From Paludibacteraceae bacterium (GTDB taxonomy: Bacteria > Bacteroidota > Bacteroidia > Bacteroidales > Paludibacteraceae), in the NCBI GenBank assembly GCA_017477325.1, contig JAFUWV010000011.1, positions 1 to 64,000 of the forward strand: a stretch of DNA of 64,000 nucleotides. The letters run 5' to 3'. The notes below the pieces were generated by a model, which worked only from the letters and a program-made list of their open reading frames with translations, was not told the DNA's origin and searched no databases. Positions 32,899 through 42,193 of this stretch are shown in pieces. The position numbers and the translations under genes are program-made. The number at the start of each line of letters is the position of its first letter. Position 1 is the first letter of the stretch.

Positions 32899-34263
32899 TC
32901 ATTGTTCCTCCTGCACCGAATCCTTTTCGCTCATGTTCTTGATAAAGAGATTGACCAAACGCTTGGTAATATAGGTATGACGTACGGCATGCCTTGCTTT
33001 GTCAGCCAGTGCGGACTCATTGCCTGCAGCGGACTGTGACATTGCCAGCTGCTCGGCTTGTGCCACTTTTTGCTCACGTTCATCTATCTTAGCCTTGAGA
33101 CGCGCCGGTGCATGCTTGTAGAGGAAGTTATAGCACGGAATGGAGGCCTTCATGATATACGGTGTGAGGAAAGTGGTCACCACACTGGATGCCACGATGA
33201 TGGGATAGATGGCAGGGTCAAGGACGCCAAGACTGTTGCCCAAACCGGCGATGATGAAAGAGAACTCGCCTATCTGCACGAAGGAGAAACTGGTAAGCAT
33301 AGAGTCGCGCATTGTCTCTCCGCCCCACCAACAGCCGAGAGTGCCGAACAGAATCATACCAAAGATAATCACCAGGCAGACCAAAATGATGCTCGGCCAA
33401 TACTCCAGAAGAGAAGAGGGATTAATCATCATACCGACAGAGACGAAGAAGATAGCTGCAAAGACATTCTTGAGCGGTGTCATCAGTTTCTCAATACGGT
33501 GCGACTCGACAGTCTCGGCGAGAATCATACCCATGACAAATGCTCCGAGTGCACTACTGAAACCTGCTTCCTCAGCGGTCAGCACCATACCCAAGCAAAG
33601 GCCCAGAGAGAGGATGATGAGGGTCTCGTCATTCAGATACCGTTTGACCCAGCGAAGGAAAGTAGGTATAATCAGAATACCGCAGACAAACCATGCAACG
33701 AGAGTGATAGCGAGATTGCCGACTTTGCCAAGCAGTTCTTTACCCTCAAACTGATGACGTATGGCAATACTGGAGAGGAGAACCATCAGTACGACCGCCA
33801 CAATATCTTCGATGATAAGAATACTCGTTGCTCCTTTGACAAAGCGCTCCTTACTCATACCCGCCTCGTCGATAGCCTTCATCACGATGGTAGTACTTGA
33901 CATGCAGAGCATACCTGCCAGGAAAAGCGAGTTCATAGTATCCAATTCAGCTGACTTTCCGACACCGAATCCAAAAAGCATCATACCTCCGATGATAGTC
34001 AGTGCACCGATAGCAGCCACCTTTCCACTGCTGATGAGGTTTTTAATACGGAACTCGAGACCTATGCAGAACAGGACGAAGAGTACTCCGACATTGCCCC
34101 ACGACTCGACGTTCTCGGCGCTAACGAGACTCTCTCCGAACAGATAGGGTCCTACCAGCACTCCGGCAACAATATATCCGAGTACTACAGGCTGTTTCAA
34201 CAGCTTGAACAACAGACTGACCACGCCAGCCGTAATCATTAAGATGTAAAGATCGTGTACCAT
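32899..34263 (-). CDS. CPA2 cation:proton antiporter
   Basis: The 454-residue product has about 12 hydrophobic helices in the CPA2 pattern: LGYIVAGVLVGPYLFG (about residue 28), FCIGLEFRIKNL, and the ion-binding region EEAGFSSALGAFVMGMILAET. CPA2 proteins exchange Na+ or K+ for H+. The length covers only the membrane domain plus a ~60-residue hydrophilic tail; the RCK/TrkA nucleotide-binding domain seen in KefB/KefC and many Bacteroides relatives is missing. It lies between the kinase and the efflux genes with short spacers, so it may share their transcript. Confidence 0.88.
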   Translation of the reverse strand: MVHDLYILMITAGVVSLLFKLLKQPVVLGYIVAGVLVGPYLFGESLVSAENVESWGNVGVLFVLFCIGLEFRIKNLISSGKVAAIGALTIIGGMMLFGFGVGKSAELDTMNSLFLAGMLCMSSTTIVMKAIDEAGMSKERFVKGATSILIIEDIVAVVLMVLLSSIAIRHQFEGKELLGKVGNLAITLVAWFVCGILIIPTFLRWVKRYLNDETLIILSLGLCLGMVLTAEEAGFSSALGAFVMGMILAETVESHRIEKLMTPLKNVFAAIFFVSVGMMINPSSLLEYWPSIILVCLVIIFGMILFGTLGCWWGGETMRDSMLTSFSFVQIGEFSFIIAGLGNSLGVLDPAIYPIIVASSVVTTFLTPYIMKASIPCYNFLYKHAPARLKAKIDEREQKVAQAEQLAMSQSAAGNESALADKARHAVRHTYITKRLVNLFIKNMSEKDSVQEEQ

Positions 34264-34293
34264 AATTATATATAAGATTTAAAATTAACCGTC

Positions 34294-37200
34294 TTATTTA
34301 GTGCCACCTCCGAGTGCAACATACAGGTCAATGAGACTGATGATAGCATTATATCTGTTGGTGACATCAGCGAGTTGAGCCTTGAGATAAGACTCCTGTG
34401 CGGTGAGCACCTCAAGATAGGTGGCTTTGCCCTTTTCCATGAGTTCGCATGTGCCATCGTATGCTTCACGCTGTGTTGTGAGCAGACGCTGATAGAGGAC
34501 ATCCTGCTCCTGTGCATTGCGGCAACGGAAGATAGCATCGTTGACCTCACTGCCGGCGCGGAGCATCGTCTCAACATAACGATTGGCAGCTTCCTCTTGT
34601 TCCAACTTGGCAATACGCAGGTTAGCCTTCAGTCTTCCTCCTGCAAAAATAGGTTGCGCCAGTCCGAGCACGGCATTCATCAGCAGCTGTCCCGGGTTGG
34701 CAACGACTCCTCCATTGTTAGTCCATCCGATGAGTCCTGATAGCGACAATGCCGGGCAGAAGGCGGCTTTTGCCATATTGGTTTGATAGAAAGCGGCAGC
34801 CACATTGCGCTCCGCTGCCCTAACATCGGCACGATTGCTCAACTGCGAGGCAGGCACGGGGTCAATAGTCCATTTGCCAAAAGAATAACTCTCCCAAGGT
34901 GAACGCACTATGGCATGAGGTTCTTCGTTCATGAGACGGCATAATGCCAGTTCCAAAGAATTGATTTGCTCCAACAGTTGAATGCGCTGTATTTGGACAT
35001 TGATGAGCGACGATTCCATCTGTCCGATAGAAGGTGAGTAAGCCTGCCCGTTCTTGACCAAGACCCGTTGCACCTCCAACACCCGCTGCCATATAAGCTC
35101 GGTACTATCAAGAATAAGTGCCTGATAGTCGAGCAGTTGCAGTTGGGTATATACTCGTGCCATGGTAGCCACCAGGTTGGCATGCGCCACCGCCAGATTA
35201 TCCTCAGCCTGCTCACGCAGCACCTCTGCCTGACGCTTACGGTTGGTGACAGTACCGAATCCTTCCCCACCCCAGTTGAGCGAGAGGGGCACCTGATAGC
35301 TGAGCACGGCCCCGGAAGCACCACCGCCGGGCGTAACAGTGCCAGACACACCCACGTTAGCAGGACTAAGAGCAAGTGTAGGCAGGAAACCGAGTTTAGC
35401 AGCACGAAGTCGTGCATCTGCTTCTTGAACAGCCAACTGACGGGAGCGGTAATCGACATTATTCTTCAAAGCAGTCTGAATATATCCTTGCAGCACTGGG
35501 TCTTCAATATAGGACTGCCAGTCTGCCTCACTCACAGTTGTAACCACAGAGTCACGCACAGACTGTGCCGTAGGTTGATATTTATTGAATATACCACATG
35601 AAGAAAACAATGCAGAAACAGAGAGAAGGCAAATCAGAAGAACAGTTGTCATTGTTCCCTTAGTTTGCGGTGCAGACTCTTCCGGCTGCGGGACCGGGTC
35701 AGAACCAGGCTCTCCACCCTGGAAACGCTCGTGGAGTTTCTGGAAGATGATATAGAATGCAGGTACCACGAAGACGAGAGCAAGGGTGCCGACCGCCATA
35801 CCGCCTGTGACACCTATAGCCAAAGCACGGTTGCCATTGGCACCTGCACCGCCTTCGATAATAAGCGGAATCATACCTGCAATCATGGTAACAACGGTCA
35901 TGAGAATAGGACGCAACCTGTCCTCACACGCTCCGAGCGCAGCCTCAAGAATAGGCATCCCTTGCTTGCGTTTCTCGACAGCAAACTCAGTGATAAGAAT
36001 AGCCGTTTTAGCAAGCAGACCGATGAGCATAATCACACCTGTCTGCAGATAGATGTTGTTCTGCTGTCCGCAGAGCCATGAGAATGCGAAGGAACCCATC
36101 AGTCCGAAAGGTACAGACAGGAGCACTGCCAACGGAATGAAGAATGACTCATAGAGAGATGCCAGAATCATATAAATAAGCAATATGCAGACAAGGTAGA
36201 TAAGAATGGTGAGGTTTGACTTGCTGTTCTCTTCCAACTCGCGGCTCATACCACCATATTCGTAGCCATAGCCTGTAGGCAGATGGTCTTTTGCAACCTC
36301 CGCTATCACACGTTGGACATCGCTATCGCTATAGCCGGTATTGGGTTTAACAGAGCAAGAGATAGACTGATAAAGGTTGAACCGTTTCTGAGTGGCAGAA
36401 CCTACGGAAGGAGTAAGTGTGACAAACTGCGAGATAGGAGCCATCTGGTCGCCGACACGAACGAATATATTGTTCAGTGAATTAGGGTCGAGGCGATACT
36501 CGGGTGCAGAGCCTGCCATAACGCGATAAACCTTGCCATATTGGTTGAAATTGCTGATATAAGCACTACCGCAATATGCACCCAAGGTATTGAGTACCAC
36601 ATCGGGGGATATGCCTGCGCGGTCGCATTGGGTAGCGTTAACATCAACTTTGTATTTGGGGAACGACTCAGAGTAGAGCGACATAGCCAGCTGCACTTCG
36701 GGTCGTTTCTGAAGTTCAGCAAGAAAATCATTAACCACCTGGTTGAACTTAGACATATCGCCTCCCTGAAGGTCTTCCATCTGCAAATCGATACCGTCGC
36801 TATTGCCATATCCGGGAATCTGGGGCATCTGGAAAGGAATGATCTGTGCATCTTTAATATCCTCGCAAGAGAGGTAGAGTTTACCCATCACATAGTCAAT
36901 ATAGTGCTCATAACCCTTACGCTGATCCCACGGTTTGAGACGGATGACAAGTGTACCATAGCTGACACCTGTACCTGACAGAAGTCCGAAACCTGAGATT
37001 TTAGCATAACTCTCCACCTCTTCCAACCGGAGCACATGTTCTTCCACCTCAGCCATAATCTTATCGGTTTCAACAAGGGGTGAACCTGCAGGCGCCGTAA
37101 CATCCACCATGATAACACCCTGGTCTTCCTGCGGCACAAGTCCTGAGGGCAGACCACGCATGGCGAACACCATTATTACCACAGCAACTATCAGCCACAC

Positions 37201-38823
37201 CCATGCCAGACGAGGCTTCTGCAGAAATTTAGCAACACCCTTCTTATACTTTCCCAAGATGGCGTTATATCCTGCCTCGTAGGCAGTCTTGACCCAATAG
37301 TTAAGTCCTTTGCGCTGCTCCTTCTCATCTTTCTTGGGACGGAAAAGAACAGCTGTCAAGGCAGGACAGAGAGTCAGCGCAGAGATACAGCTCAGTCCGA
37401 CTGAACTTGCGATGGTAATACCGAACTGAGTGAAGAAGGTACCACTTGTGCCGGGCATGAAAGTAACAGGTATGAACACCGCCATAAAAACAAGGGTACA
37501 ACTGATAACAGCTACCGTCACTTCGCTCATGGCATCTTTAGTGGCTTTATATGCCGAGGTATAGCCCGACTCCATCTTCGCCATCACGGCCTCAACCACC
37601 ACTATGGCATCGTCCACCACGGTACCGATAGCCAATACCAGAGCGAAGAGTGTGAGGATATTGAGCGAGAAACCTGCCACTTTCACCACAGCGAATGTGC
37701 CTAACAGCGAGACGATGATAGATATAGAAGGAATGAGTGTAGCCTTGAAGTTCTGCAAGAAGAAATAGACGACGAGTATGACTAACAGGATAGCAATAAT
37801 AAGTGTTTCAACCACATTATGAATAGCGGCATAGAGAAAATCGTCGCTGGTCTGCAAGATGGTAAATTCCAATCCGGCAGGCATGGTCTTCTGCAGCTGG
37901 GTATAAATCTCGTTGATAGAAGCATTGACCTGGGTAGCATTAGCTCCCGGAGCCTGATTGATAATGAATGCCACACCGGGTTGCCCGTCTACACGCGAAG
38001 AGAAACTATAGCTGAGTGCTCCTAACTCCACATCTGCCACGTCACGCAGGTGCAAGACATTGCCATTAGAGGTACGCAAAACTATGTCTTCAAACTCCTC
38101 AATCGACTGCAAGCGCCCTTTGTACTCAAGATTATACTGGTAGGTATTGCCACTCTGCTCACCGAGCGAACCTGTGGCAGCCACCATATTCTGATTGCCT
38201 ATAGCTGCGAAAACATCTTGCGGGTCAATACCATAACGCGCCATCACATCAGGCTTCATCCATATACGCAGCGAATAGGTATTACCCAGATTTTGCACAG
38301 CACCTACACCGGTGACACGCAACAGACGGGGTTTGACATTGATGTCGATATAGTTGGCAATAAAATCATTGTCGAACTTACCATCACGGCTTACGAGCGC
38401 AGCAATCTGCAAAATGTTATTCTGCCTTTTCTCTACTTTAACACCCACTCGCGTCACTTCCTGCGGCAATAGTCCCAATGCTGCCGAGACGCGGTTTTGC
38501 ACATTGACAGCCGCCATATCAGGGTCAGTACCCTGCTTGAAAAAGACATTGATGCTCACTTCGCCTGTGGCACTGGCTTCAGAAGTCATATACGCCATAT
38601 TCTCCACGCCATTGACAGCCTCTTCGATAGGCATAACGACGGACTTCATAACCGTATTAGCATCTGCACCGGAATAAGATGTGGAAATCATCACTGTCGG
38701 CGGCGCAATATCAGGATACTGCTCGATAGGCAGAGTGTTGAGGCAAATAAAACCCACCAAGGCTATCAGCAGCGAAATGCACACTGCCATCACCTTACGA
38801 TCTACAAATATATTTCCTTTCAT
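34294..38823 (-). CDS. RND efflux pump fused to OMF outer-membrane channel
   Basis: The ORF from the ATG at 38823 encodes 1509 residues without a stop. The first ~1057 are a complete HAE1-type RND permease: MKGNIFVDRKVMAVCISLL, the TM4 charged pair in TVVDDAIVVVEAV, and the last helix ending FYIIFQKLHERF. After a Pro/Glu-rich linker comes a second start-like sequence, MTTVLLICLLSVSALFSSC (ATG at 35652), with a lipobox, then a full NodT/OprM-type OMF of 452 residues. Signal peptidase II could cut the polyprotein at that Cys and release the channel. The pump would expel hydrophobic drugs or bile salts with the adaptor encoded just upstream. A sequencing error hiding a stop codon is the alternative. 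Confidence 0.88.
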   Translation of the reverse strand: MKGNIFVDRKVMAVCISLLIALVGFICLNTLPIEQYPDIAPPTVMISTSYSGADANTVMKSVVMPIEEAVNGVENMAYMTSEASATGEVSINVFFKQGTDPDMAAVNVQNRVSAALGLLPQEVTRVGVKVEKRQNNILQIAALVSRDGKFDNDFIANYIDINVKPRLLRVTGVGAVQNLGNTYSLRIWMKPDVMARYGIDPQDVFAAIGNQNMVAATGSLGEQSGNTYQYNLEYKGRLQSIEEFEDIVLRTSNGNVLHLRDVADVELGALSYSFSSRVDGQPGVAFIINQAPGANATQVNASINEIYTQLQKTMPAGLEFTILQTSDDFLYAAIHNVVETLIIAILLVILVVYFFLQNFKATLIPSISIIVSLLGTFAVVKVAGFSLNILTLFALVLAIGTVVDDAIVVVEAVMAKMESGYTSAYKATKDAMSEVTVAVISCTLVFMAVFIPVTFMPGTSGTFFTQFGITIASSVGLSCISALTLCPALTAVLFRPKKDEKEQRKGLNYWVKTAYEAGYNAILGKYKKGVAKFLQKPRLAWVWLIVAVVIMVFAMRGLPSGLVPQEDQGVIMVDVTAPAGSPLVETDKIMAEVEEHVLRLEEVESYAKISGFGLLSGTGVSYGTLVIRLKPWDQRKGYEHYIDYVMGKLYLSCEDIKDAQIIPFQMPQIPGYGNSDGIDLQMEDLQGGDMSKFNQVVNDFLAELQKRPEVQLAMSLYSESFPKYKVDVNATQCDRAGISPDVVLNTLGAYCGSAYISNFNQYGKVYRVMAGSAPEYRLDPNSLNNIFVRVGDQMAPISQFVTLTPSVGSATQKRFNLYQSISCSVKPNTGYSDSDVQRVIAEVAKDHLPTGYGYEYGGMSRELEENSKSNLTILIYLVCILLIYMILASLYESFFIPLAVLLSVPFGLMGSFAFSWLCGQQNNIYLQTGVIMLIGLLAKTAILITEFAVEKRKQGMPILEAALGACEDRLRPILMTVVTMIAGMIPLIIEGGAGANGNRALAIGVTGGMAVGTLALVFVVPAFYIIFQKLHERFQGGEPGSDPVPQPEESAPQTKGTMTTVLLICLLSVSALFSSCGIFNKYQPTAQSVRDSVVTTVSEADWQSYIEDPVLQGYIQTALKNNVDYRSRQLAVQEADARLRAAKLGFLPTLALSPANVGVSGTVTPGGGASGAVLSYQVPLSLNWGGEGFGTVTNRKRQAEVLREQAEDNLAVAHANLVATMARVYTQLQLLDYQALILDSTELIWQRVLEVQRVLVKNGQAYSPSIGQMESSLINVQIQRIQLLEQINSLELALCRLMNEEPHAIVRSPWESYSFGKWTIDPVPASQLSNRADVRAAERNVAAAFYQTNMAKAAFCPALSLSGLIGWTNNGGVVANPGQLLMNAVLGLAQPIFAGGRLKANLRIAKLEQEEAANRYVETMLRAGSEVNDAIFRCRNAQEQDVLYQRLLTTQREAYDGTCELMEKGKATYLEVLTAQESYLKAQLADVTNRYNAIISLIDLYVALGGGTK

Positions 38824-38956
38824 GATTTTGTTTGGATTAAGGACCGTCTTTCTGACCAAAAGAACATGAATAAGAACTTAAATGTTCAGTAAAATTTATT
38901 CAGTCTGATTAATTGTCTTTCAGTGTAAGCGGTCTTTGTTCTATCAGCAAAGCAAT

Positions 38957-40060
38957 CTACCAAATGACTTTGTCATTCTCATGTACATTAGCAGCACCTT
39001 TGGCTACAATAGTTTCTCCTACTTCAGCACCGGAGAGAATTGCCGCACGCGCGCCATCACCAAGTTCTTCAATTTCCACCAGCGCACCTGTAGCCAGACT
39101 GTCAGCACCTACTTTGTAAACCATTGCCTTGTCCTGGATACGCACTATAGCCGTAAGTGGCACAAGCATCACGTCCTCCCACTCGATAGGCATCACTACA
39201 GAGCCTTGCATACCCGAGAAGAGTTCACCCTTTGGATTGGGGAAAGTTACATAGCAGGTAACAGAACCCGTCAGCTGGTCAACCATACCTGAGAAACTTG
39301 TGATGCGACCTTTCTCAGAGTACTCACTGCCATCCTTAAAACGGAAGGTAAGAGGCGGAGCTATCTTCAGCACCTGGTCCAAAGACCCAAGTTCTTTGAC
39401 TAACGCATGTACCTGACTCTCTGTGAGAGAGAAGCTGGCTTCCATCTTACTCACTCCGGCAATGCGGGTGAGCATTGTTCCTTCGGCTATCACATCGCCT
39501 ACGTGAGGAATGATATTACCCATCAGTCCGTCCACGGGACTCTTGATAGTGCAATAATCGAGGCGTAGTTGTGCATCCCTGACTACAGCACGTGCCTGAG
39601 CCACTTGTGCCTCAGCCGACTGTAGTACATTCAGGCTCTTGCGCAGCAAATAGTCGCTGACGATACCCTTCTCTGCCAACTCTTTGTTACTCTCAGCTTC
39701 CAGACGTGCATTGTCGCGATTGGCAATAGCTGTCTGCAGATCGGCCTTAGCATGCTCGAGAACATTCACGGCACTCCGGCTGTCAAGAAGGAAAAGCACT
39801 GTGCCCGCCTTAACACGCTGACCGTCCTTAACCTTGATATCATTCAGTGTACCGGTGCAACGTGCTACGATAGACACATCGCCTGCACCACGGATAGCCG
39901 CACTCCATGTCAGCGGAGCCGTAACCGTCTCACGTGCAAGAGTGATTGTTTCATAACTGGTGTGTTGCTCTTGAGGCATTTTGATGCAACCGGTCATCAG
40001 CAAGACCAAGCCGCACATACATCCCGCATACAGGATTTCAACAAGTGAGTGTGATTTCAT
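38957..40060 (-). CDS. RND efflux periplasmic adaptor (MFP)
   Basis: The 367-residue product has a lipoprotein signal (MKSHSLVEILYAGCMCGLVLLMTGC) and the usual membrane-fusion-protein order: beta-barrel/lipoyl start (VSIVARCTGTLNDIKVKDGQRVKAGTVLFLLDSRSA), an alpha-hairpin (about residues 95-150) and the second lipoyl half (DYCTIKSPVDGLMGNI). It should link the inner-membrane pump with the outer-membrane channel. It is the first gene of the efflux operon, 133 bp ahead of the pump-channel fusion. Regulation is suggested by its long leader. Confidence 0.92.
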   Translation of the reverse strand: MKSHSLVEILYAGCMCGLVLLMTGCIKMPQEQHTSYETITLARETVTAPLTWSAAIRGAGDVSIVARCTGTLNDIKVKDGQRVKAGTVLFLLDSRSAVNVLEHAKADLQTAIANRDNARLEAESNKELAEKGIVSDYLLRKSLNVLQSAEAQVAQARAVVRDAQLRLDYCTIKSPVDGLMGNIIPHVGDVIAEGTMLTRIAGVSKMEASFSLTESQVHALVKELGSLDQVLKIAPPLTFRFKDGSEYSEKGRITSFSGMVDQLTGSVTCYVTFPNPKGELFSGMQGSVVMPIEWEDVMLVPLTAIVRIQDKAMVYKVGADSLATGALVEIEELGDGARAAILSGAEVGETIVAKGAANVHENDKVIW

Positions 40061-40385
40061 ATCTGACTAATTTTATCTTATTCTTGTTCAATTTCAAGCA
40101 TGAAACTTACAACACGACAAAACAAGCGACAAGTGCACAAAGCACCTGCCGCTCATTAATCGGTTATATTATTGCGAATAATTCTAACATATAAACCGGT
40201 CTGTTCGCAAGATATTTAGTTTGTTTATACATTAGCAAAAACAATATTGACGTTCGAGAAATTGTCCTTGATACTTAACCCGCACAAAATTACAACATTT
40301 TTTTGAGATACCGAAATATTAACAGCGATTTGTTTCATAAAACATAAACTTACGGTATTTATCCCCAAAAACGCACGGGCAACAA
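40061..40385 (-). promoter_or_regulatory. efflux operon upstream region
   Basis: A minus-strand -7 box TAATTTTG lies at 40285-40292 with a weak -33 region. In the long leader (about 215 nt) an inverted repeat TTGCGAA (40172-40178) and TTCGCAA (40204-40210) encloses an ACCGGT palindrome, a possible operator. No regulator gene of the efflux operon is adjacent. Nothing else is seen in this 325-bp gap. Confidence 0.4.
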
Positions 40386-40733
40386 CTACAGGAACCATGA
40401 CGGGGGTCCATAAACTTCTTCTATCGGCTTCGGATTCTCCAACTTATGCTCAAAATCTCTGAAGTCATCGAGCAGGTCGCTCAGTCCGTCTTCCGACAGT
40501 ACTCCACGCTTCATGTCTTCAGGCAGTAATCCTGCCTCGTCAGCCTCAAAGTCAGCAAGCCAATCGCCTGAAGTGTAGTAACTCTCAAGCATCACCACCT
40601 TTGAGCGCAGGCTGTCAATGAATGCTCCGAGTTGCTTGCAATCTGTTTCTTCAGGCTGCCGCTTGATGTCATTCAGGACTGTCTCATACAAATCGTTCAT
40701 CCGCCTTATTCTGTCCAGATCAAAGGGTTGCAT
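40386..40733 (-). CDS. DUF4298 protein
   Basis: The 115-residue acidic protein matches the DUF4298 pattern: RIRRMNDLYETVLNDI at the start, YYTSGDWLADFEADEAGLLPEDMKRGVLSEDGLSDLL in the middle (about residues 58-94). The family is cytoplasmic and of unknown function. It lies 18 bp after the kinase-like gene and probably belongs to the bcp-kinase operon. Confidence 0.85.
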   Translation of the reverse strand: MQPFDLDRIRRMNDLYETVLNDIKRQPEETDCKQLGAFIDSLRSKVVMLESYYTSGDWLADFEADEAGLLPEDMKRGVLSEDGLSDLLDDFRDFEHKLENPKPIEEVYGPPSWFL

Positions 40734-40751
40734 AGTTATTTACCTTCAGTT

Positions 40752-41648
40752 TTATTTTACCATCAATTTTGCTAACAATCCGAGGAACAGGCGTTCATGC
40801 CAGTTGAGCGTCTGTATATGCCCGAGCAAGATAACATCCAATACTGCATAGCGTTTACATTGCGCAGTGAACTCATCCAATCCCTCAGGACCATTGTAGG
40901 CAAGTGCAAAACTGTTCCAGAACTGCTGCATCTGCTTACCGGTCATGTGGGTGATGCCTTGCACACGCTTTTGTCTTCCAAAAATATTGCAGAACAGATA
41001 GAAGTGTCCGAGGTCGAACATCGGAACACCGTGTGCACCGCGTCCGAGGTCAATCCAATAAGTTTTCTCTGTTTTCTCTTTGGCGAAAGGTACTTCAACT
41101 ATGATATTGGAGAATGTAAGATCGCCGTGCAACAATGTCGGTGCATCCTCTAACCCCTGCACAAACTCTATTGTCTTACTGAGTGTCCTGCCGCGCAGCA
41201 TCCTGGTGTTCGCAAGCGCCTCAAGCATAAGATGCTTCATTGATGGTATGTGCTCACTTATGTCTTGTCCAGGGTTGCATTCAACCTTTGTACCGTGAAG
41301 CTGCTTTGCGAATACAGCCATGCGGTAGGCAAGGTCATCTATCAATTCAGGCTGCTCACCGCTCAAGCGAGCAAGAGACTTCTTATTAGTTATAAACTCG
41401 CTGATGATGCCATAATCCTCACCAACACGCACCAATTCTATCATCTTCGGTGTATGGACACCTGCCTCATAAAAAGCCTTGGAGGTGTAGAACTCATGAC
41501 TAACGGCCACGAAAGAGCCGTCAGTCTTTGTATGCCGTGCCACCTTGAGAATAACACCGGATTCGGTCTGGCATGTGTAGGTGGTGCCGTTGCCTCCTTC
41601 ACCCACCTGCTTCCATGCACTCAAATCAATCTCTCTGAAGTTGTTCAT
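40752..41648 (-). CDS. aminoglycoside-phosphotransferase-like kinase (TIGR02172 type)
   Basis: The 298-residue product has an APH/choline-kinase fold: a glycine-rich start (WKQVGEGGNGTTYTC, about residues 12-26), lysine in ILKVARH, the catalytic Brenner motif LLHGDLTFSNIIVE (about 172) and a metal-binding WIDLGRGAHG. It matches the TIGR02172 group found in Bacteroidetes and Firmicutes, whose substrate is unknown. There is no reason to call it an antibiotic resistance gene. It sits between bcp and the DUF4298 gene with short gaps. Confidence 0.82.
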   Translation of the reverse strand: MNNFREIDLSAWKQVGEGGNGTTYTCQTESGVILKVARHTKTDGSFVAVSHEFYTSKAFYEAGVHTPKMIELVRVGEDYGIISEFITNKKSLARLSGEQPELIDDLAYRMAVFAKQLHGTKVECNPGQDISEHIPSMKHLMLEALANTRMLRGRTLSKTIEFVQGLEDAPTLLHGDLTFSNIIVEVPFAKEKTEKTYWIDLGRGAHGVPMFDLGHFYLFCNIFGRQKRVQGITHMTGKQMQQFWNSFALAYNGPEGLDEFTAQCKRYAVLDVILLGHIQTLNWHERLFLGLLAKLMVK

Positions 41649-41669
41649 ACCTAATATTATATATATGCC

Positions 41670-42113
41670 TTAAAGCACCTGAGCGGCGTGGTTCTTGGTG
41701 TCCACCTTGTCGATAATGCGGACGAGAATGCCCTGCTCATCAAAGACAAAGGTCTTGCGCAGTGTGCCCATAGTGGTCTTGCCGTACATTTTTTTCTCAC
41801 CCCATGCACCGAAAGCTTGCAGCATTCCGGTTGAAGGGTCGCTCAAAAGAGGAAACGGCAGGTCGTATTTCTCTTTGAAACGCACATGCGATGCCACAGA
41901 GTCACGGCTTACGCCATACACTTTGTAGCCCTCGGCAAGGAAGCGGTGGTAGTTGTCGCGCAGGTTGCAAGCCTCCGAGGTGCAACCAGGAGTAGAGTCC
42001 TTCGGGTAGAAATAGATAACCACCTTATTGCCAATAAGGTCTTTTTCTGTCACTGTGTTGCCCTGCTCGTCCACCACACTGAACGCCGGCATCTTGTCTG
42101 ATATCTGTAGCAT
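41670..42113 (-). CDS. bcp: thiol peroxidase, Bcp/PrxQ type
   Basis: Bcp reduces hydrogen peroxide and organic hydroperoxides with thioredoxin. The 147-residue product shows YFYPKDSTPGCTSEACNLRD (peroxidatic Cys at about 45, resolving Cys at about 50), and the typical C-terminal LRKTFVFDEQGILVRIIDKV. A start at 42179 would run through the terminator of frdA, so the ATG at 42113 was chosen. It opens a small operon with the kinase-like and DUF4298 genes. Confidence 0.93.
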   Translation of the reverse strand: MLQISDKMPAFSVVDEQGNTVTEKDLIGNKVVIYFYPKDSTPGCTSEACNLRDNYHRFLAEGYKVYGVSRDSVASHVRFKEKYDLPFPLLSDPSTGMLQAFGAWGEKKMYGKTTMGTLRKTFVFDEQGILVRIIDKVDTKNHAAQVL

Positions 42114-42144
42114 AATATGATATAAACTTAAGACGGTAAAACAA

Positions 42145-42176
42145 AATATAGGGGCAGAAAAATCCGCCCCTATATT
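42145..42176 (-). terminator. terminator after frdA
   Basis: An 11-bp perfect stem (AATATAGGGGC on the minus strand's complement) with a 10-nt loop is followed on the minus strand by TTTGTTTT. It lies 18 bp after the frdA stop codon and would isolate frdCA from bcp and everything downstream. Confidence 0.8.
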
Positions 42177-42193
42177 CATCTACCCGTATTGAT

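Noticed and set aside
33058-33900. Plus-strand ORF of 280 codons opposite the antiporter gene
   Set aside because: The minus strand has a clear CPA2 membrane protein; the plus-strand product is hydrophilic, with no family features, and arises from the complement of hydrophobic codons.
40752-41648. Aminoglycoside resistance gene
   Set aside because: Only the general APH kinase fold is shared; the sequence fits the TIGR02172 group of unknown substrate, in a housekeeping-type operon.
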